Source: Bradyrhizobium_A sp052115025 (GTDB lineage: Bacteria; Pseudomonadota; Alphaproteobacteria; Rhizobiales; Xanthobacteraceae). Taken from it: DNA of 64,000 bases. Numbering within the stretch: position 1 is the first letter of the stretch; the number at the start of each line of letters is the position of its first letter. Positions 43,803 through 51,951 of the stretch are shown piece after piece. Made by a program: the position numbers and the translations under genes. The stretch covers positions 124,001 to 188,000 of the forward strand of contig NZ_JBFRFW010000002.1 in NCBI RefSeq assembly GCF_052115025.1. The letters are read 5' to 3'. The notes under the pieces are model-generated. The model was not told the origin of the DNA. It saw only the letters and a program-made list of their open reading frames with translations, and searched no databases.

Positions 43803-44897
43803 CCTTGCTCACACGCACAACCGATCGGATGGCACCGCAATTCAATCGGCATCGATGGCCCACGACTCGCACGCTGGCGCGAACATGCGCCGGCGCACGG
43901 CGCGTTGCCCGCACACACTGCGCCCGGCGCGCTCACGATACGCACATCCGCATCGCGCTCGGCTCAGGTGCCCCAAAACGATTCAACATCCGCGCCCGCA
44001 CACGCGCTTATCCACTCCCCGCCGCGACATGTGGCGCTTTGCCGCGGAACCATATGCAGATGCCGATCGCGATGACGCCACCGCGCCGCAACCGATCATC
44101 GGCACAAGCAACCATCTCAAGCCACAACAGTATTTTCAGCGCGGCAACGGCAACGCGACGTCACTGCGACTCCAGCCATGATTGCTGCGAACACCGACCA
44201 TCATCGGCCGATCGCGTTTTCAACAGCACGCGATGCGCGCGCAACTCGCGGCTCGACGACACAACCAAGATCACTCGCAAAATGCGCGATACGCAGCGAT
44301 GCAACACCCTTCAGCGTACTGATCCAGCAACAGGAAATGCATTCCCCGAGCGCGATCTCGACCGCTGTTATCGTGCAATTACACCGCAAAAATCAGGGCA
44401 TCTCGTCATCATGCGATGTTTCAAAATGATACGAAAATTCGCTAGCTGGCTGCACGGCAGGGGATGCACAGTTCCGCTGCTTGACGATCACACGCCGCTT
44501 CGACGTAATGGAACCGCTCTACGATTCGAATGCGCACGAGCTGCACCACGATGCGCAAATCGAAATAACCCGCAGGGCATTCTTGATGAAGCGCCCATCA
44601 TCACGCTTCGTGCCTCGACGATGATCGGTTCATCAAGACTTCACCTTGTTTGCTCAGACAGCGCCTGATGAATCCCGAAGTATCATCACGCGCCCCGGGC
44701 AGCGTCATGACGGCGGCCGCGTCATACTCTCGATCGGCCACACCACGCGCGTCGAACAGTTCTTCAGTGAGAACGGGCGCACGTCTTCGGGACTTGCTTT
44801 GTATCGCGTTAGTACCTGTTGAGTTGCGTAACCAAAATGGAGCGAGTGGGCCTGCTTCGCCTCCAGAACAACCATTTGGGCAAACAGGGGCATCTAC
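43803..44897. other. Gene-poor 1.1-kb gap before the flagellar regulator
   Basis: No convincing gene was found here. The open frames (for example 43805-44668 on the plus strand) give arginine-, histidine- and cysteine-rich translations without domains or Shine-Dalgarno sites. The plus strand is rich in C and A, with many short ATGCGC/GATGCG/ACGC words. One 58-codon frame with a TTG start (44646-44822) reads somewhat like protein (HDGGRVILSIGHTTRVEQFF) but has no start context. The gap probably carries the lafR promoter and leader, or untranslated RNA. Confidence 0.5.
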
Positions 44898-44947
44898 ATG
44901 TTCATCGTCATCGATGATCGGGAGACCGTAACACGGGGTTACGCAGC
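44823..44947 (+). promoter_or_regulatory. Inverted repeat flanking the lafR start
   Basis: GTTGCGTAACC (44823-44833) and GGTTACGCAGC (44937-44947) are inverse of each other at 10 of 11 positions. One lies in the leader, the other at codons 14-17 of lafR, so in the mRNA they could pair across the ribosome-binding site, or at DNA level form two sites for one regulator. The repeat is seen; its use is a guess. Confidence 0.3.
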
Positions 44948-45611
44948 GGGATTTGACCGGGAAGGCGTCGTATCGGTCGGCTTCTCGTCGAAGGATTTTC
45001 GCGAATGGCTGGAATCGGCGGTTGGCCATGACGTGATGGCGATCGGGGCGTTCATTCTGGGCGACTGCTCGGACCGAACCAGCATACCCAAGACCATTCG
45101 CAACAAGTCCCACGCGCCGATCATCGCCCTGACCAACCTAAAGCAGCTCACCGCAACGATCGAGCTGTTCGAGGCCGGCGTCGACGATGTCGTCCATGTG
45201 CCGATCCATGTTCGCGAGATCCTCGTCCGCACCGCCGTCATTCGCCGGCGCAGGTCCGAGCAGTCCGCAGGAACGCCGACCAACCTGATCAAGGTTTTCC
45301 TCGATGGTCGCGACCCGGAAATCGGCGGCAGGACGCTGGCCTTGCCGCGCCGCGAGCTGCGTATTCTCGAGCATCTGGTCGGGCACCAGGGCAAGTGGCT
45401 GACCAAGGCGCAGCTTTTCAACGCGACCTATGGTCTGTTCGACTCGAGTTTCGACGAGAACGTGATCGAGGGGCACGTCAGCAAGCTACGCAAGAAGCTG
45501 CGCGGCCATCTTGGCTACGATCCCATCGAGTCGAAGCGCTATATGGGTTACCGTCTCGAAGATCTGAAATCGCGTGCTAGCGGCGAATCTGATCCTTCGA
45601 AACATAATTGA
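44898..45611 (+). CDS. lafR: Flagellar transcriptional regulator, LafR/FtcR/Rem type
   Basis: The 237-residue protein matches the Rem (Sinorhizobium), FtcR (Brucella) and LafR (Bradyrhizobium lateral flagella) family: an N-terminal degenerate receiver domain starting MFIVIDDRETVTRGYAAGFDREGV, with VDDVVHVPIHVREILVRTAVIRRR near residues 94-117, and a C-terminal OmpR-type winged helix (LPRRELRILEHLVGHQGKWLTKAQLFNATYG and VIEGHVSKLRKKLR). It lacks a clear phospho-aspartate pocket. It is the master activator of these flagella. Its end overlaps the last gene of the opposite strand by 35 bases. Confidence 0.93.
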   Translation: MFIVIDDRETVTRGYAAGFDREGVVSVGFSSKDFREWLESAVGHDVMAIGAFILGDCSDRTSIPKTIRNKSHAPIIALTNLKQLTATIELFEAGVDDVVHVPIHVREILVRTAVIRRRRSEQSAGTPTNLIKVFLDGRDPEIGGRTLALPRRELRILEHLVGHQGKWLTKAQLFNATYGLFDSSFDENVIEGHVSKLRKKLRGHLGYDPIESKRYMGYRLEDLKSRASGESDPSKHN

Positions 45612-46035
45612 AGTCCTGGACCAGCACGTCCTGCAACACGTCGGCTTGAAGACGCTTGTTGACGTGCTCCCGGACTGTTCGGGTCAATTGCGCGAGGTCG
45701 TAGCGGGATAAATTCCTGAAATCGAGTTTCTCATCGGCGTAGATGTTCCGGAAGGCCTCGTCCACGACGTAGGTTTCCGGTGGCACCGGCTGCTGGCGGA
45801 CCATGGTTGAATCCGCGGTGAACGCGAACTGCGCCACGATATAACCCTGGACGCTGCCCTCGGCGATCATCGGCACGTTGATGATCCTGGTCTTCTCCGT
45901 CACGAGGCCCTCGACATGGGCCAGCTTGGCGCCGGGCCCGCCATGACTGTCCTTCCAGTAGGACAGCGCCATGCCGGCACCGACCGTCACGATACAGGCC
46001 CAGACGCCCGCAATCAGCAGCCTGACTATTTGCAT
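45577..46035 (-). CDS. Membrane-anchored flagellar-cluster protein (FliL-like C-terminus)
   Basis: The 152-residue protein has an N-terminal membrane anchor (LLIAGVWACIVTVGAGMALSYW near residues 5-26) and a periplasmic part ending LQADVLQDVLVQDFNYVSKDQIRR, which recalls the FliL end, where a small domain interacts with the motor stator. Its position as the last gene of the flagellar set fits a motor-associated role, but the similarity is weak. It starts inside the end of the preceding gene and overlaps lafR tail to tail. Confidence 0.7.
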   Translation of the reverse strand: MQIVRLLIAGVWACIVTVGAGMALSYWKDSHGGPGAKLAHVEGLVTEKTRIINVPMIAEGSVQGYIVAQFAFTADSTMVRQQPVPPETYVVDEAFRNIYADEKLDFRNLSRYDLAQLTRTVREHVNKRLQADVLQDVLVQDFNYVSKDQIRR

Positions 46036-46514
46036 CCGCCAGCCTCCATCAGGGAATATGTCCCGTCGGATTCAACCTCCTGGATCGACCGCGCGATGAT
46101 CGCGGAGACCTCCCGAACGGCGTCGAGATGGATCTGCAGAGCTGCCCGATTGCGCACCAGGCTGGCGCGCAATCCGGAGAGATGCGCCACGACGCGCGGA
46201 TCGGCCTCGACGCTTTCCGTCAGGCGCATGGCCCGCGTCAGTTCCAGCAGGCCGCGGTTCTTGCGCTGGCTGAAGACGTCGAAATCAACCACCTCGCGCC
46301 TGGCGAGCCTGTCGGTTTCCTCATCGATGGTGGCCTTGAGCCGATCGATTGCGCTCAGCGTGTTCGAGTCCGTTCCCAGCCATTGCGCTGGCGCCGGCCG
46401 CTCGTCGGCCACGGCCGCCAACGCGGATTGAGGCAATGCCGGCAGACCGGCGCTCGAACCGTGTTCCTCCTGACCGTCGATAATGCCAGCCAGCCGCTCT
46501 TCGTTCTGTTTCAT
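46026..46514 (-). CDS. FlgN-like export chaperone candidate
   Basis: The 162-residue helical protein has two long amphipathic helices (SAIDRLKATIDEETDRLARREVVDFDVFSQRKNRGLLELTRAMR and LRASLVRNRAALQIHLDAVREVSAIIARSIQEVE). The pattern of a conserved helix with FDVFSQRKNRGLLEL resembles FlgN, the chaperone for hook-filament junction proteins. It lies between the flgJ-like gene and the FliL-like gene. The ATG at MKQNEERL was chosen; a GTG 21 bases upstream is possible. Confidence 0.65.
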   Translation of the reverse strand: MKQNEERLAGIIDGQEEHGSSAGLPALPQSALAAVADERPAPAQWLGTDSNTLSAIDRLKATIDEETDRLARREVVDFDVFSQRKNRGLLELTRAMRLTESVEADPRVVAHLSGLRASLVRNRAALQIHLDAVREVSAIIARSIQEVESDGTYSLMEAGGCK

Positions 46515-46544
46515 CGATACCCTCGTCCTGTCCACGCCCGTCGC

Positions 46545-47033
46545 TCAACCTTCCTGCGCCGCCGCCGCATCGTCGGAGTAGCGTGATTTCGCCAGTTGCT
46601 TGGCAATGCCAACACCATCCCCCTTGGCCATCTCGTTGCCGATCTGCTCGGCCAACATCGATCGCCAGATCGTTCCAGCCGTGCCCTTGCCGAAAACGAC
46701 GCTCGCATCCTGTGGCAACATCGATTCAACGAAAGTCTGCAGAACGAAGGCTTCGAATTTTCGATAGACCGTCCGGTCAGAAGCCGTGGCGTTGACGACG
46801 GTGGCGTGGCCGCTGTCGAGCGGCGTCATGCTGCGCGAGGCATCGGCACGCGGCGGCAGCGCGGCGCCCTGCTCCTGCTTCCCCGCCTCGATCCTGCTAT
46901 CGACCTCGGCCACGAAGCTGCCGCCCGCTGCCGACTGCAGCCGTTCGAGCTTGGTCGCCGCCAACCGCTGCGACACCGGATCCGCAGCGGCCATGACGTC
47001 GACGATCAGGTCCGGCACCGGAGCAACCGTCAT
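46545..47033 (-). CDS. Rod-binding protein, FlgJ N-terminal/CheL type
   Basis: The 162-residue protein contains the rod-binding domain of FlgJ without the muramidase half: YRKFEAFVLQTFVESMLPQDASVVFGKGTAGTIWRSMLAEQIGNEMAKGDGVGIAKQLAKSRY, near residues 90-152. In rhizobia this short form (often named CheL) helps build the rod and depends on a separate lytic transglycosylase, which is present here at 55822-56385. It overlaps the FliJ-like gene by four bases. Confidence 0.87.
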   Translation of the reverse strand: MTVAPVPDLIVDVMAAADPVSQRLAATKLERLQSAAGGSFVAEVDSRIEAGKQEQGAALPPRADASRSMTPLDSGHATVVNATASDRTVYRKFEAFVLQTFVESMLPQDASVVFGKGTAGTIWRSMLAEQIGNEMAKGDGVGIAKQLAKSRYSDDAAAAQEG

Positions 47034-47464
47034 GTGGATTCTCCCTCGGTAATCTCAACTCGCGTCATATGTGCGTCCTCGCGCGGCCGCTTCGCCGCGC
47101 TATCGATGATGTCGTCGAGCAGGTGCCTGTCAAGCACACGCAGCGCCTCGCGATCTGCCGCCTCCGAGGCGCGCTGCACCTGCTTCAATTTACGTGCTTC
47201 GGCCAACGCCCGGGAGGTCAGTCGCTCCTTCGCGCCGGCAAGCGCGCCCTGCTCGACGCTTGCGGTTCTCAGATTGCGGCTGGCGGTCTGCGCCGCCAGC
47301 GCCGGCATGCCCTGCCCGTCATTGAAGCTCTCGATGATCCGGCGCTGCCGCTCCTGCAGCTCATGCTCCCTTGCGCTGCATTCCATCAGCTCCCATTGCG
47401 CGAGCTGGTGCAGCTTGGCCTGCACAGCCACGATGCGGCGGATCTTGCGGTCCCTCGCCGTCAT
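47030..47464 (-). CDS. FliJ-like coiled-coil protein of the flagellar export system
   Basis: The 144-residue, highly charged protein is almost wholly helical (KIRRIVAVQAKLHQLAQWELMECSAREHELQERQRRIIESF and ALAEARKLKQVQRASEAADREALRVLDRHLLDDIIDSAAKRP), as in FliJ, the small coiled-coil stalk of the flagellar ATPase. Position after fliR supports a flagellar role, but the sequence alone gives only a coiled coil. The ATG at MTARDRKI follows the fliR stop by seven bases. Confidence 0.65.
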   Translation of the reverse strand: MTARDRKIRRIVAVQAKLHQLAQWELMECSAREHELQERQRRIIESFNDGQGMPALAAQTASRNLRTASVEQGALAGAKERLTSRALAEARKLKQVQRASEAADREALRVLDRHLLDDIIDSAAKRPREDAHMTRVEITEGEST

Positions 47465-47471
47465 GGCGCGG

Positions 47472-48221
47472 TCATCCGGTGAGCCACGACGCAAACGCAA
47501 TCGTGAACTGAAGCACCATCTCGCGGCAGGTCAGGTAAATCAGCATGAGGCCGCCGAACAGTACGAACGGCAGAGAAATGAAATACACTGGAATGGCGGG
47601 CGTCAGCTTGTTGGCGAGACCGATGGCGAAGTTGACGATGACCCCGTAGATGACAAACGGGCTGGCCACCCTCAACGACAGAATGAACGCCTGCGAGAGA
47701 TGATCGGTGAGCTGCGACAGCGCGGTTTCGCCGCTCAAGCCGACCCCGGGCTGCCACACCCGATAGGAACTGATCAGGCCGCGCAGCAGCTCCCAATGCT
47801 GGTCGGTCAGGAACAGCAGGACAACCGCTGGCAGTGTGATCAGCGGCACGACGGCCGGCGTATGTTCGCCGTCGTCGGTCGCCCCGGCGATGCCGCTGAG
47901 CCCCATCGTGGAGGCGATTAGCGTCGCCATCGTTTCCAGGGCGAGGAAGAACACCCGCGCGCTCAGGCCGATCAGGAAGCCGATCGCGAGTTCCACTGCG
48001 ATCGCCCGCACCACGGCTGCCGTCGTCGCCGATTCCACCGCTGGACGGACGATGGCCTCGAGCAGCGGAGCCAGCATCAACGAGACATTGATGGCGAGAA
48101 ACAGCCTGACCTGGACTGGGATGTTGGACCGCGAAAAGCCCGGCGCGACCATCAGGCAGGTGCCGACGCGGCAGAAGATCAGGAACGTCGCCAGCACAGA
48201 GGCAGACAAACCTGCGATCAA
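47472..48221 (-). CDS. fliR: Flagellar export gate protein FliR
   Basis: FliR is a membrane component of the flagellar type III export gate with FliP and FliQ. The 249-residue product has about six hydrophobic segments and family features: FLIFCRVGTCLMVAPGFSRSNIPVQVRLFLAINVSLMLAP near 14-51 and FAIGLANKLTPAIPVYFISLPFVLFGGLML near 198-227. The best start is a TTG overlapping the flhA stop (TTGA); no ATG or GTG lies near the expected start. Confidence 0.9.
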   Translation of the reverse strand: MIAGLSASVLATFLIFCRVGTCLMVAPGFSRSNIPVQVRLFLAINVSLMLAPLLEAIVRPAVESATTAAVVRAIAVELAIGFLIGLSARVFFLALETMATLIASTMGLSGIAGATDDGEHTPAVVPLITLPAVVLLFLTDQHWELLRGLISSYRVWQPGVGLSGETALSQLTDHLSQAFILSLRVASPFVIYGVIVNFAIGLANKLTPAIPVYFISLPFVLFGGLMLIYLTCREMVLQFTIAFASWLTG

Positions 48222-50305
48222 GAAATGGCTCCAAGGGACTTCACCTCGATGCCGCGGGCAATTTCGACATGCGACAGCACCGGCAGAGTCGGGAATACCC
48301 GCTCGGTGATCATGCGGACATAGGGCCGCACCTCGGGAGGCGCGACCAGGACGACGCTCTCGCCCTGCGCCATCGCCTTGCGCACGGTGGTGGAGACATC
48401 GGCAGCGAACTGTTCGACGAGCCGCGGATCGGCGTCGAACTCCACGATCTCCCCCTTGGCGTCGCGCTTGAGGCTCTGGTGGAACGCAAGGTCCCAGCGA
48501 TTGCCGAGCCGCAGCACCTTCAACACGCCATTGTCGGCGAAATCGCCGCAGATCTGCTGCGCGATGCGCATGCGCACATGCTCGGCGATGTGCTCGGAGC
48601 GGCGGACATAGGGCGCGATTTCCGCCACCGCCTCGAGAATGAGATGCAGATTGCGGATCGAAATCCGCTCGGCCAGCAGCAGCTTGAGCACCGCCTGCAT
48701 CCCCGAATAGGAAATTTGCGACGGGCAGATGTCCTCGATCAGCCGCTTGTATTCCGGGTCGAGCCGATCGAGCAGCGCCCGCATGTCCTTGTAGGACAGC
48801 AGCTGCGCCAGATTGCTGCGCACGACCTCGCTGAGATGAGTGAGCAGGACGGACATGTTGTCCGCCACCTTGAAGCCGTCTCTCCTGACCTCCTCCAGGA
48901 ACGTCTCCGGCACCCACATCGCCTTCATGCCGAAGGCAGGCTCGATGGTCTCGTCACCGGGCACGTCCGGCTTGCGCACGCCGTCGAACAGCACCAGCAC
49001 CTCGCCGAGGCGCAACTCGTGCTGAGCCACCACGGTGCCATGAATCTTGATGCGGTAGGTCTTTGGTCCGATCGCGAGGTCATCCGCGAGCTTGATCTCG
49101 GGAATCACGAACCCGTACTGGGTGGCAAAGCGGCGCCTGATCTTGCCGACGCGATGGCTGAGCTCGCCATGGGCATGCAGCATCTGGATCGCCAGTTGGC
49201 TGCCGACGCACAGCTCGATGTCCGCCGTTTTCAGGAATTCTTTGATCGATTCCTTGGAGTCCACCTGCGAGCGCTCGCGCTCCTGCGCGGCGACGGCTTC
49301 TTCGTGCTGGCGCCGGGCGGCTTGCCGGCGCGGCAGCGCGTAGCTCATGAAGGCCAGAACTCCGCCCAGGAATGCGAACGGCAACAGTGGCAAGCCCGGC
49401 AACAAGCCCAGCACGAACATCATCAGCGCAGCGACGGACTGCGCGCGCGGATAGCCACCGAGCTGCTTGAGCACCGTCTGCTCGGCTGAACCTCGCGTGC
49501 CGCCCTTGGACACCAGCAGGCCGGCTGAGAGCGACACGATCAGGGCGGGGATCTGGGACACCAGGCCGTCGCCGACCGAAAGCTTGGTGAAGACGTCAGC
49601 CGCGCGCGCCAGCGGCAGGCCATGGTGGGTGACGCCGATGACAATGCCGCCGAAGATATTGATCGCGGTGATGATGAGGCCGGCGATGGCGTCGCCGCGC
49701 ACGAATTTGGAAGCGCCATCCATGGCGCCGAAGAAGGCGCTCTCCTCTTCCAGCTCCTGGCGCCGGCGCTGCGCCTCCTTGTCGTCGATCAGGCCCGCGG
49801 AGAGGTCCGCATCGATAGCCATCTGCTTGCCCGGGATGGCATCGAGCGTGAAGCGGGCACCGACCTCCGCGATTCGGGTCGCGCCCTTGGTGATGACGAC
49901 GAAGTTCACCGTGACCAGGATGGCGAAGATGATCAGGCCGATGACGAAATCGCCCCCCATCACGAACTTGGAAAAGCCGGCGACGACATAGCCGGCGGCA
50001 TGCTCGCCCTCAGCGCCGCGCGACAGGATGACGCGCGTCGTCGCCACGTTGAGGGCGAGGCGCAGGATAGTGGCGATCAACAGCACGGTCGGAAACGCCG
50101 AAAAATCCAGCGGCCGCTGGATCCACAGCGCGACCATCAGGATCAGGGCCGAGAGGGCGATCGAGAACGCCAGCCCGACGTCGATCAGCACCGCTGGAAC
50201 CGGCAGGATCAGGATCGTCACGATGGCGACGATGCCCACCGCGAAGGCCACATCGGCGCCAATCCGGCGCTCGTTCGGAAGCGCCCGGATCGAGGTATCG
50301 GTCAT
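48218..50305 (-). CDS. flhA: Flagellar biosynthesis protein FlhA
   Basis: FlhA forms the export gate ring and docks chaperone-substrate complexes. The 695-residue protein has eight membrane segments in the first 320 residues, including the conserved TKGATRIAEVGARFTLDAIPGKQMAIDADLSAGLI loop near 140-175, and a large cytoplasmic domain ending with AQGESVVLVAPPEVRPYVRMITERVFPTLPVLSHVEI. The ATG at MTDTSIRAL was chosen; a TTG 15 bases upstream is unlikely. Confidence 0.96.
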   Translation of the reverse strand: MTDTSIRALPNERRIGADVAFAVGIVAIVTILILPVPAVLIDVGLAFSIALSALILMVALWIQRPLDFSAFPTVLLIATILRLALNVATTRVILSRGAEGEHAAGYVVAGFSKFVMGGDFVIGLIIFAILVTVNFVVITKGATRIAEVGARFTLDAIPGKQMAIDADLSAGLIDDKEAQRRRQELEEESAFFGAMDGASKFVRGDAIAGLIITAINIFGGIVIGVTHHGLPLARAADVFTKLSVGDGLVSQIPALIVSLSAGLLVSKGGTRGSAEQTVLKQLGGYPRAQSVAALMMFVLGLLPGLPLLPFAFLGGVLAFMSYALPRRQAARRQHEEAVAAQERERSQVDSKESIKEFLKTADIELCVGSQLAIQMLHAHGELSHRVGKIRRRFATQYGFVIPEIKLADDLAIGPKTYRIKIHGTVVAQHELRLGEVLVLFDGVRKPDVPGDETIEPAFGMKAMWVPETFLEEVRRDGFKVADNMSVLLTHLSEVVRSNLAQLLSYKDMRALLDRLDPEYKRLIEDICPSQISYSGMQAVLKLLLAERISIRNLHLILEAVAEIAPYVRRSEHIAEHVRMRIAQQICGDFADNGVLKVLRLGNRWDLAFHQSLKRDAKGEIVEFDADPRLVEQFAADVSTTVRKAMAQGESVVLVAPPEVRPYVRMITERVFPTLPVLSHVEIARGIEVKSLGAIS

Positions 50306-50383
50306 GGAAAATCCCGCCAAATCGTCACGCCCCCACCTTGCCGCGCCGAGCTTGTGCGAAGGTAGCGGCAGCCATATCCGGCG

Positions 50384-50650
50384 TTAGAAGCCGTGCTCGA
50401 TCCGCGAGTAGAGCAGCTCGGTGAAGGCGTAGATGTGCGCCCCCATGAACGATCCGGAGACCGCGGCCACGATCAGCATGACCACGATCTTGGGAATGAA
50501 GGTCAAGGTCATCTCCTGGACCTGGGTCAACGCCTGTAGCAACGCGATGGCAACGCCGACGAGCATCGCGGCGCCAACTGCGGGCCCCGAAGCAACGATG
50601 ACAGTCCAGATCGCCTGCTGGACGATATCGAGAGCATCGCGTTCGTTCAT
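50384..50650 (-). CDS. fliQ: Flagellar export gate protein FliQ
   Basis: The 88-residue protein has two membrane segments and the FliQ core ASGPAVGAAMLVGVAIALLQALTQVQEMTLTFIPKIVVMLIV. FliQ is a small part of the FliPQR export gate. It lies between flgD and flhA; the other gate genes fliP and fliR are in the same cluster. Confidence 0.95.
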   Translation of the reverse strand: MNERDALDIVQQAIWTVIVASGPAVGAAMLVGVAIALLQALTQVQEMTLTFIPKIVVMLIVAAVSGSFMGAHIYAFTELLYSRIEHGF

Positions 50651-50689
50651 GGCCTGCCGAAAACAGGTACGAATGTTGTCATCTGATTG

Positions 50690-51100
50690 CTAACTGATGG
50701 TGATGCCCGGTCCGAGCTGCACCTCGACGCCATTGTCCAGGCTCGCCACGGCACCGCCCTGGATAATGCGCACCGAATTGATCTTGCCGACGGTCTTCTG
50801 ACCGTCGGAGCTGGTGAACGTCGCAGTACGGCCGATCAGGCCTTCCGCCTGCGACAGCGCACTGGATGACAGCAGCGAGTCGAGTTTGGTGTTGGTCTGG
50901 ACCGCCTGCTCGACCGACGACAGCTGAGCGAACTGGCTCATGTACTGCGTCATGTCAGTCGGGTTTGTCGGATCCTGGTTCTTCATCTGCGCGATCAGCA
51001 GTTGCAGAAACTGATTGTAGTTTACCGTGGTCGGCGGCGACGCGGATCCGCCATCCTTGCTCGCTGCGGATTTGGCGTTGGTCACGCTATTGACGTTCAT
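50690..51100 (-). CDS. flgD: Flagellar hook-capping protein FlgD (short form)
   Basis: FlgD caps the growing hook and is later discarded. The 136-residue protein has the conserved N-terminal NYNQFLQLLIAQMKNQDPTNPTDMTQYMSQFAQLSSVEQAVQTN near residues 27-71 and a short C-terminal domain (LIGRTATFTSSDGQKTVGKINSVRI). It is shorter than the enterobacterial protein, as is common in rhizobia. The ATG at MNVNSV was chosen; a GTG 12 bases upstream is possible. Confidence 0.94.
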   Translation of the reverse strand: MNVNSVTNAKSAASKDGGSASPPTTVNYNQFLQLLIAQMKNQDPTNPTDMTQYMSQFAQLSSVEQAVQTNTKLDSLLSSSALSQAEGLIGRTATFTSSDGQKTVGKINSVRIIQGGAVASLDNGVEVQLGPGITIS

Positions 51101-51117
51101 GTCGTTCTCCACGCCGT

Positions 51118-51570
51118 TCAGGCGATTTCAGCGGGCAGTTCGCCGGCCAACTCGGCTGGCTGGATCTGCGGCGCGTCCTTCCCGGCGAGAATCATCTGCT
51201 CGACCTCGAACAGAGAACGTATCTTCCGCAGGGCATCATAGTAGCGCCTCGCCTCGACCAGTTCGCCGATCACAGCCAGCCCCCCGATGATATCCGCGTT
51301 CCCGGAGGCCTGGCGAAGCGCATTGTGCTGCTCCCAGTAAACTGCCTTGGCATCCGCGACATCCTGCGGATTCATCAGCATGAGCTGGACCACGAAGTAC
51401 AGCTGGCGCAGAGGCGTCGTCGCGTCGGCCACCTGCATGACCTGGTTTTCCAGCAGGAAAGTTACGTCATTGACCAGTTCGAGGGTTACCTTGCGGTCGA
51501 CCCGCAACACTGCGCCATTCACATAGATCTTCTCGCCGCTGCGCAGCGAGATGCACATCGGTTTCTTCAT
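51118..51570 (-). CDS. flbT: Flagellin mRNA-binding regulator FlbT
   Basis: The 150-residue protein has the FlbT pattern: CISLRSGEKIYVNGAVLRVDRKVTLELVNDVTFLLENQVMQ near 6-46 and LRQLYFVVQLMLMNPQDVADAKAVY. In Caulobacter FlbT binds the 5' untranslated region of flagellin mRNA and promotes its decay; in other rhizobia it can activate. The structured leader of the flagellin gene in this cluster (63376-63500) is an obvious candidate target. It overlaps flaF by four bases. Confidence 0.95.
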   Translation of the reverse strand: MKKPMCISLRSGEKIYVNGAVLRVDRKVTLELVNDVTFLLENQVMQVADATTPLRQLYFVVQLMLMNPQDVADAKAVYWEQHNALRQASGNADIIGGLAVIGELVEARRYYDALRKIRSLFEVEQMILAGKDAPQIQPAELAGELPAEIA

Positions 51571-51914
51571 GCCAACGCGTCTCGGATGATGATGTTAATT
51601 CCCAGCAACTCGGCGACGTCGGTGGATTTTTCCTGCCGAACCCGATCCGCCTCCTTGATGACCCATAGGCCGATGGAGATGAGATCGGCGCGCAGCTTCT
51701 CCGACAGTCCATTGCGCTCACTGGAGAGATCCTGCACGAAGAACGTCCACAACCGGCGAACGAACAGCAGGGCTTCCGTATCCTCGGGCGGCGCAAGCTG
51801 TCCGCTCTGCAATTGCCGCAACAGGTTGATCCCGTGGTTCAGGGCCTCACGCTCGCGACCGCGTGCTTCCTGGCCACCGTCCTCGATCACCGCATCGTAA
51901 CTGGATAATGTCAT
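51567..51914 (-). CDS. flaF: Flagellin synthesis regulator FlaF
   Basis: The 115-residue protein has the FlaF pattern, with REREALNHGINLLRQLQ, ALLFVRRLWTFFVQDLSSERNGLSEKLRADLISIGLWVIKEADRV, and a C-terminal DVAELLGINIIIRDALA. FlaF promotes flagellin translation or secretion and acts opposite to FlbT in Caulobacter. The pair flaF-flbT overlaps and follows flgL. Confidence 0.94.
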   Translation of the reverse strand: MTLSSYDAVIEDGGQEARGREREALNHGINLLRQLQSGQLAPPEDTEALLFVRRLWTFFVQDLSSERNGLSEKLRADLISIGLWVIKEADRVRQEKSTDVAELLGINIIIRDALA

Positions 51915-51951
51915 GTCATGTGCAGCCGGCTACTGATCGACGAGTCCCCGA

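Noticed and set aside
43805..44668. 287-codon plus-strand frame in the gene-poor gap
   Set aside because: The translation is rich in Arg, His and Cys, has no domain, no Shine-Dalgarno and codon use unlike its neighbours.
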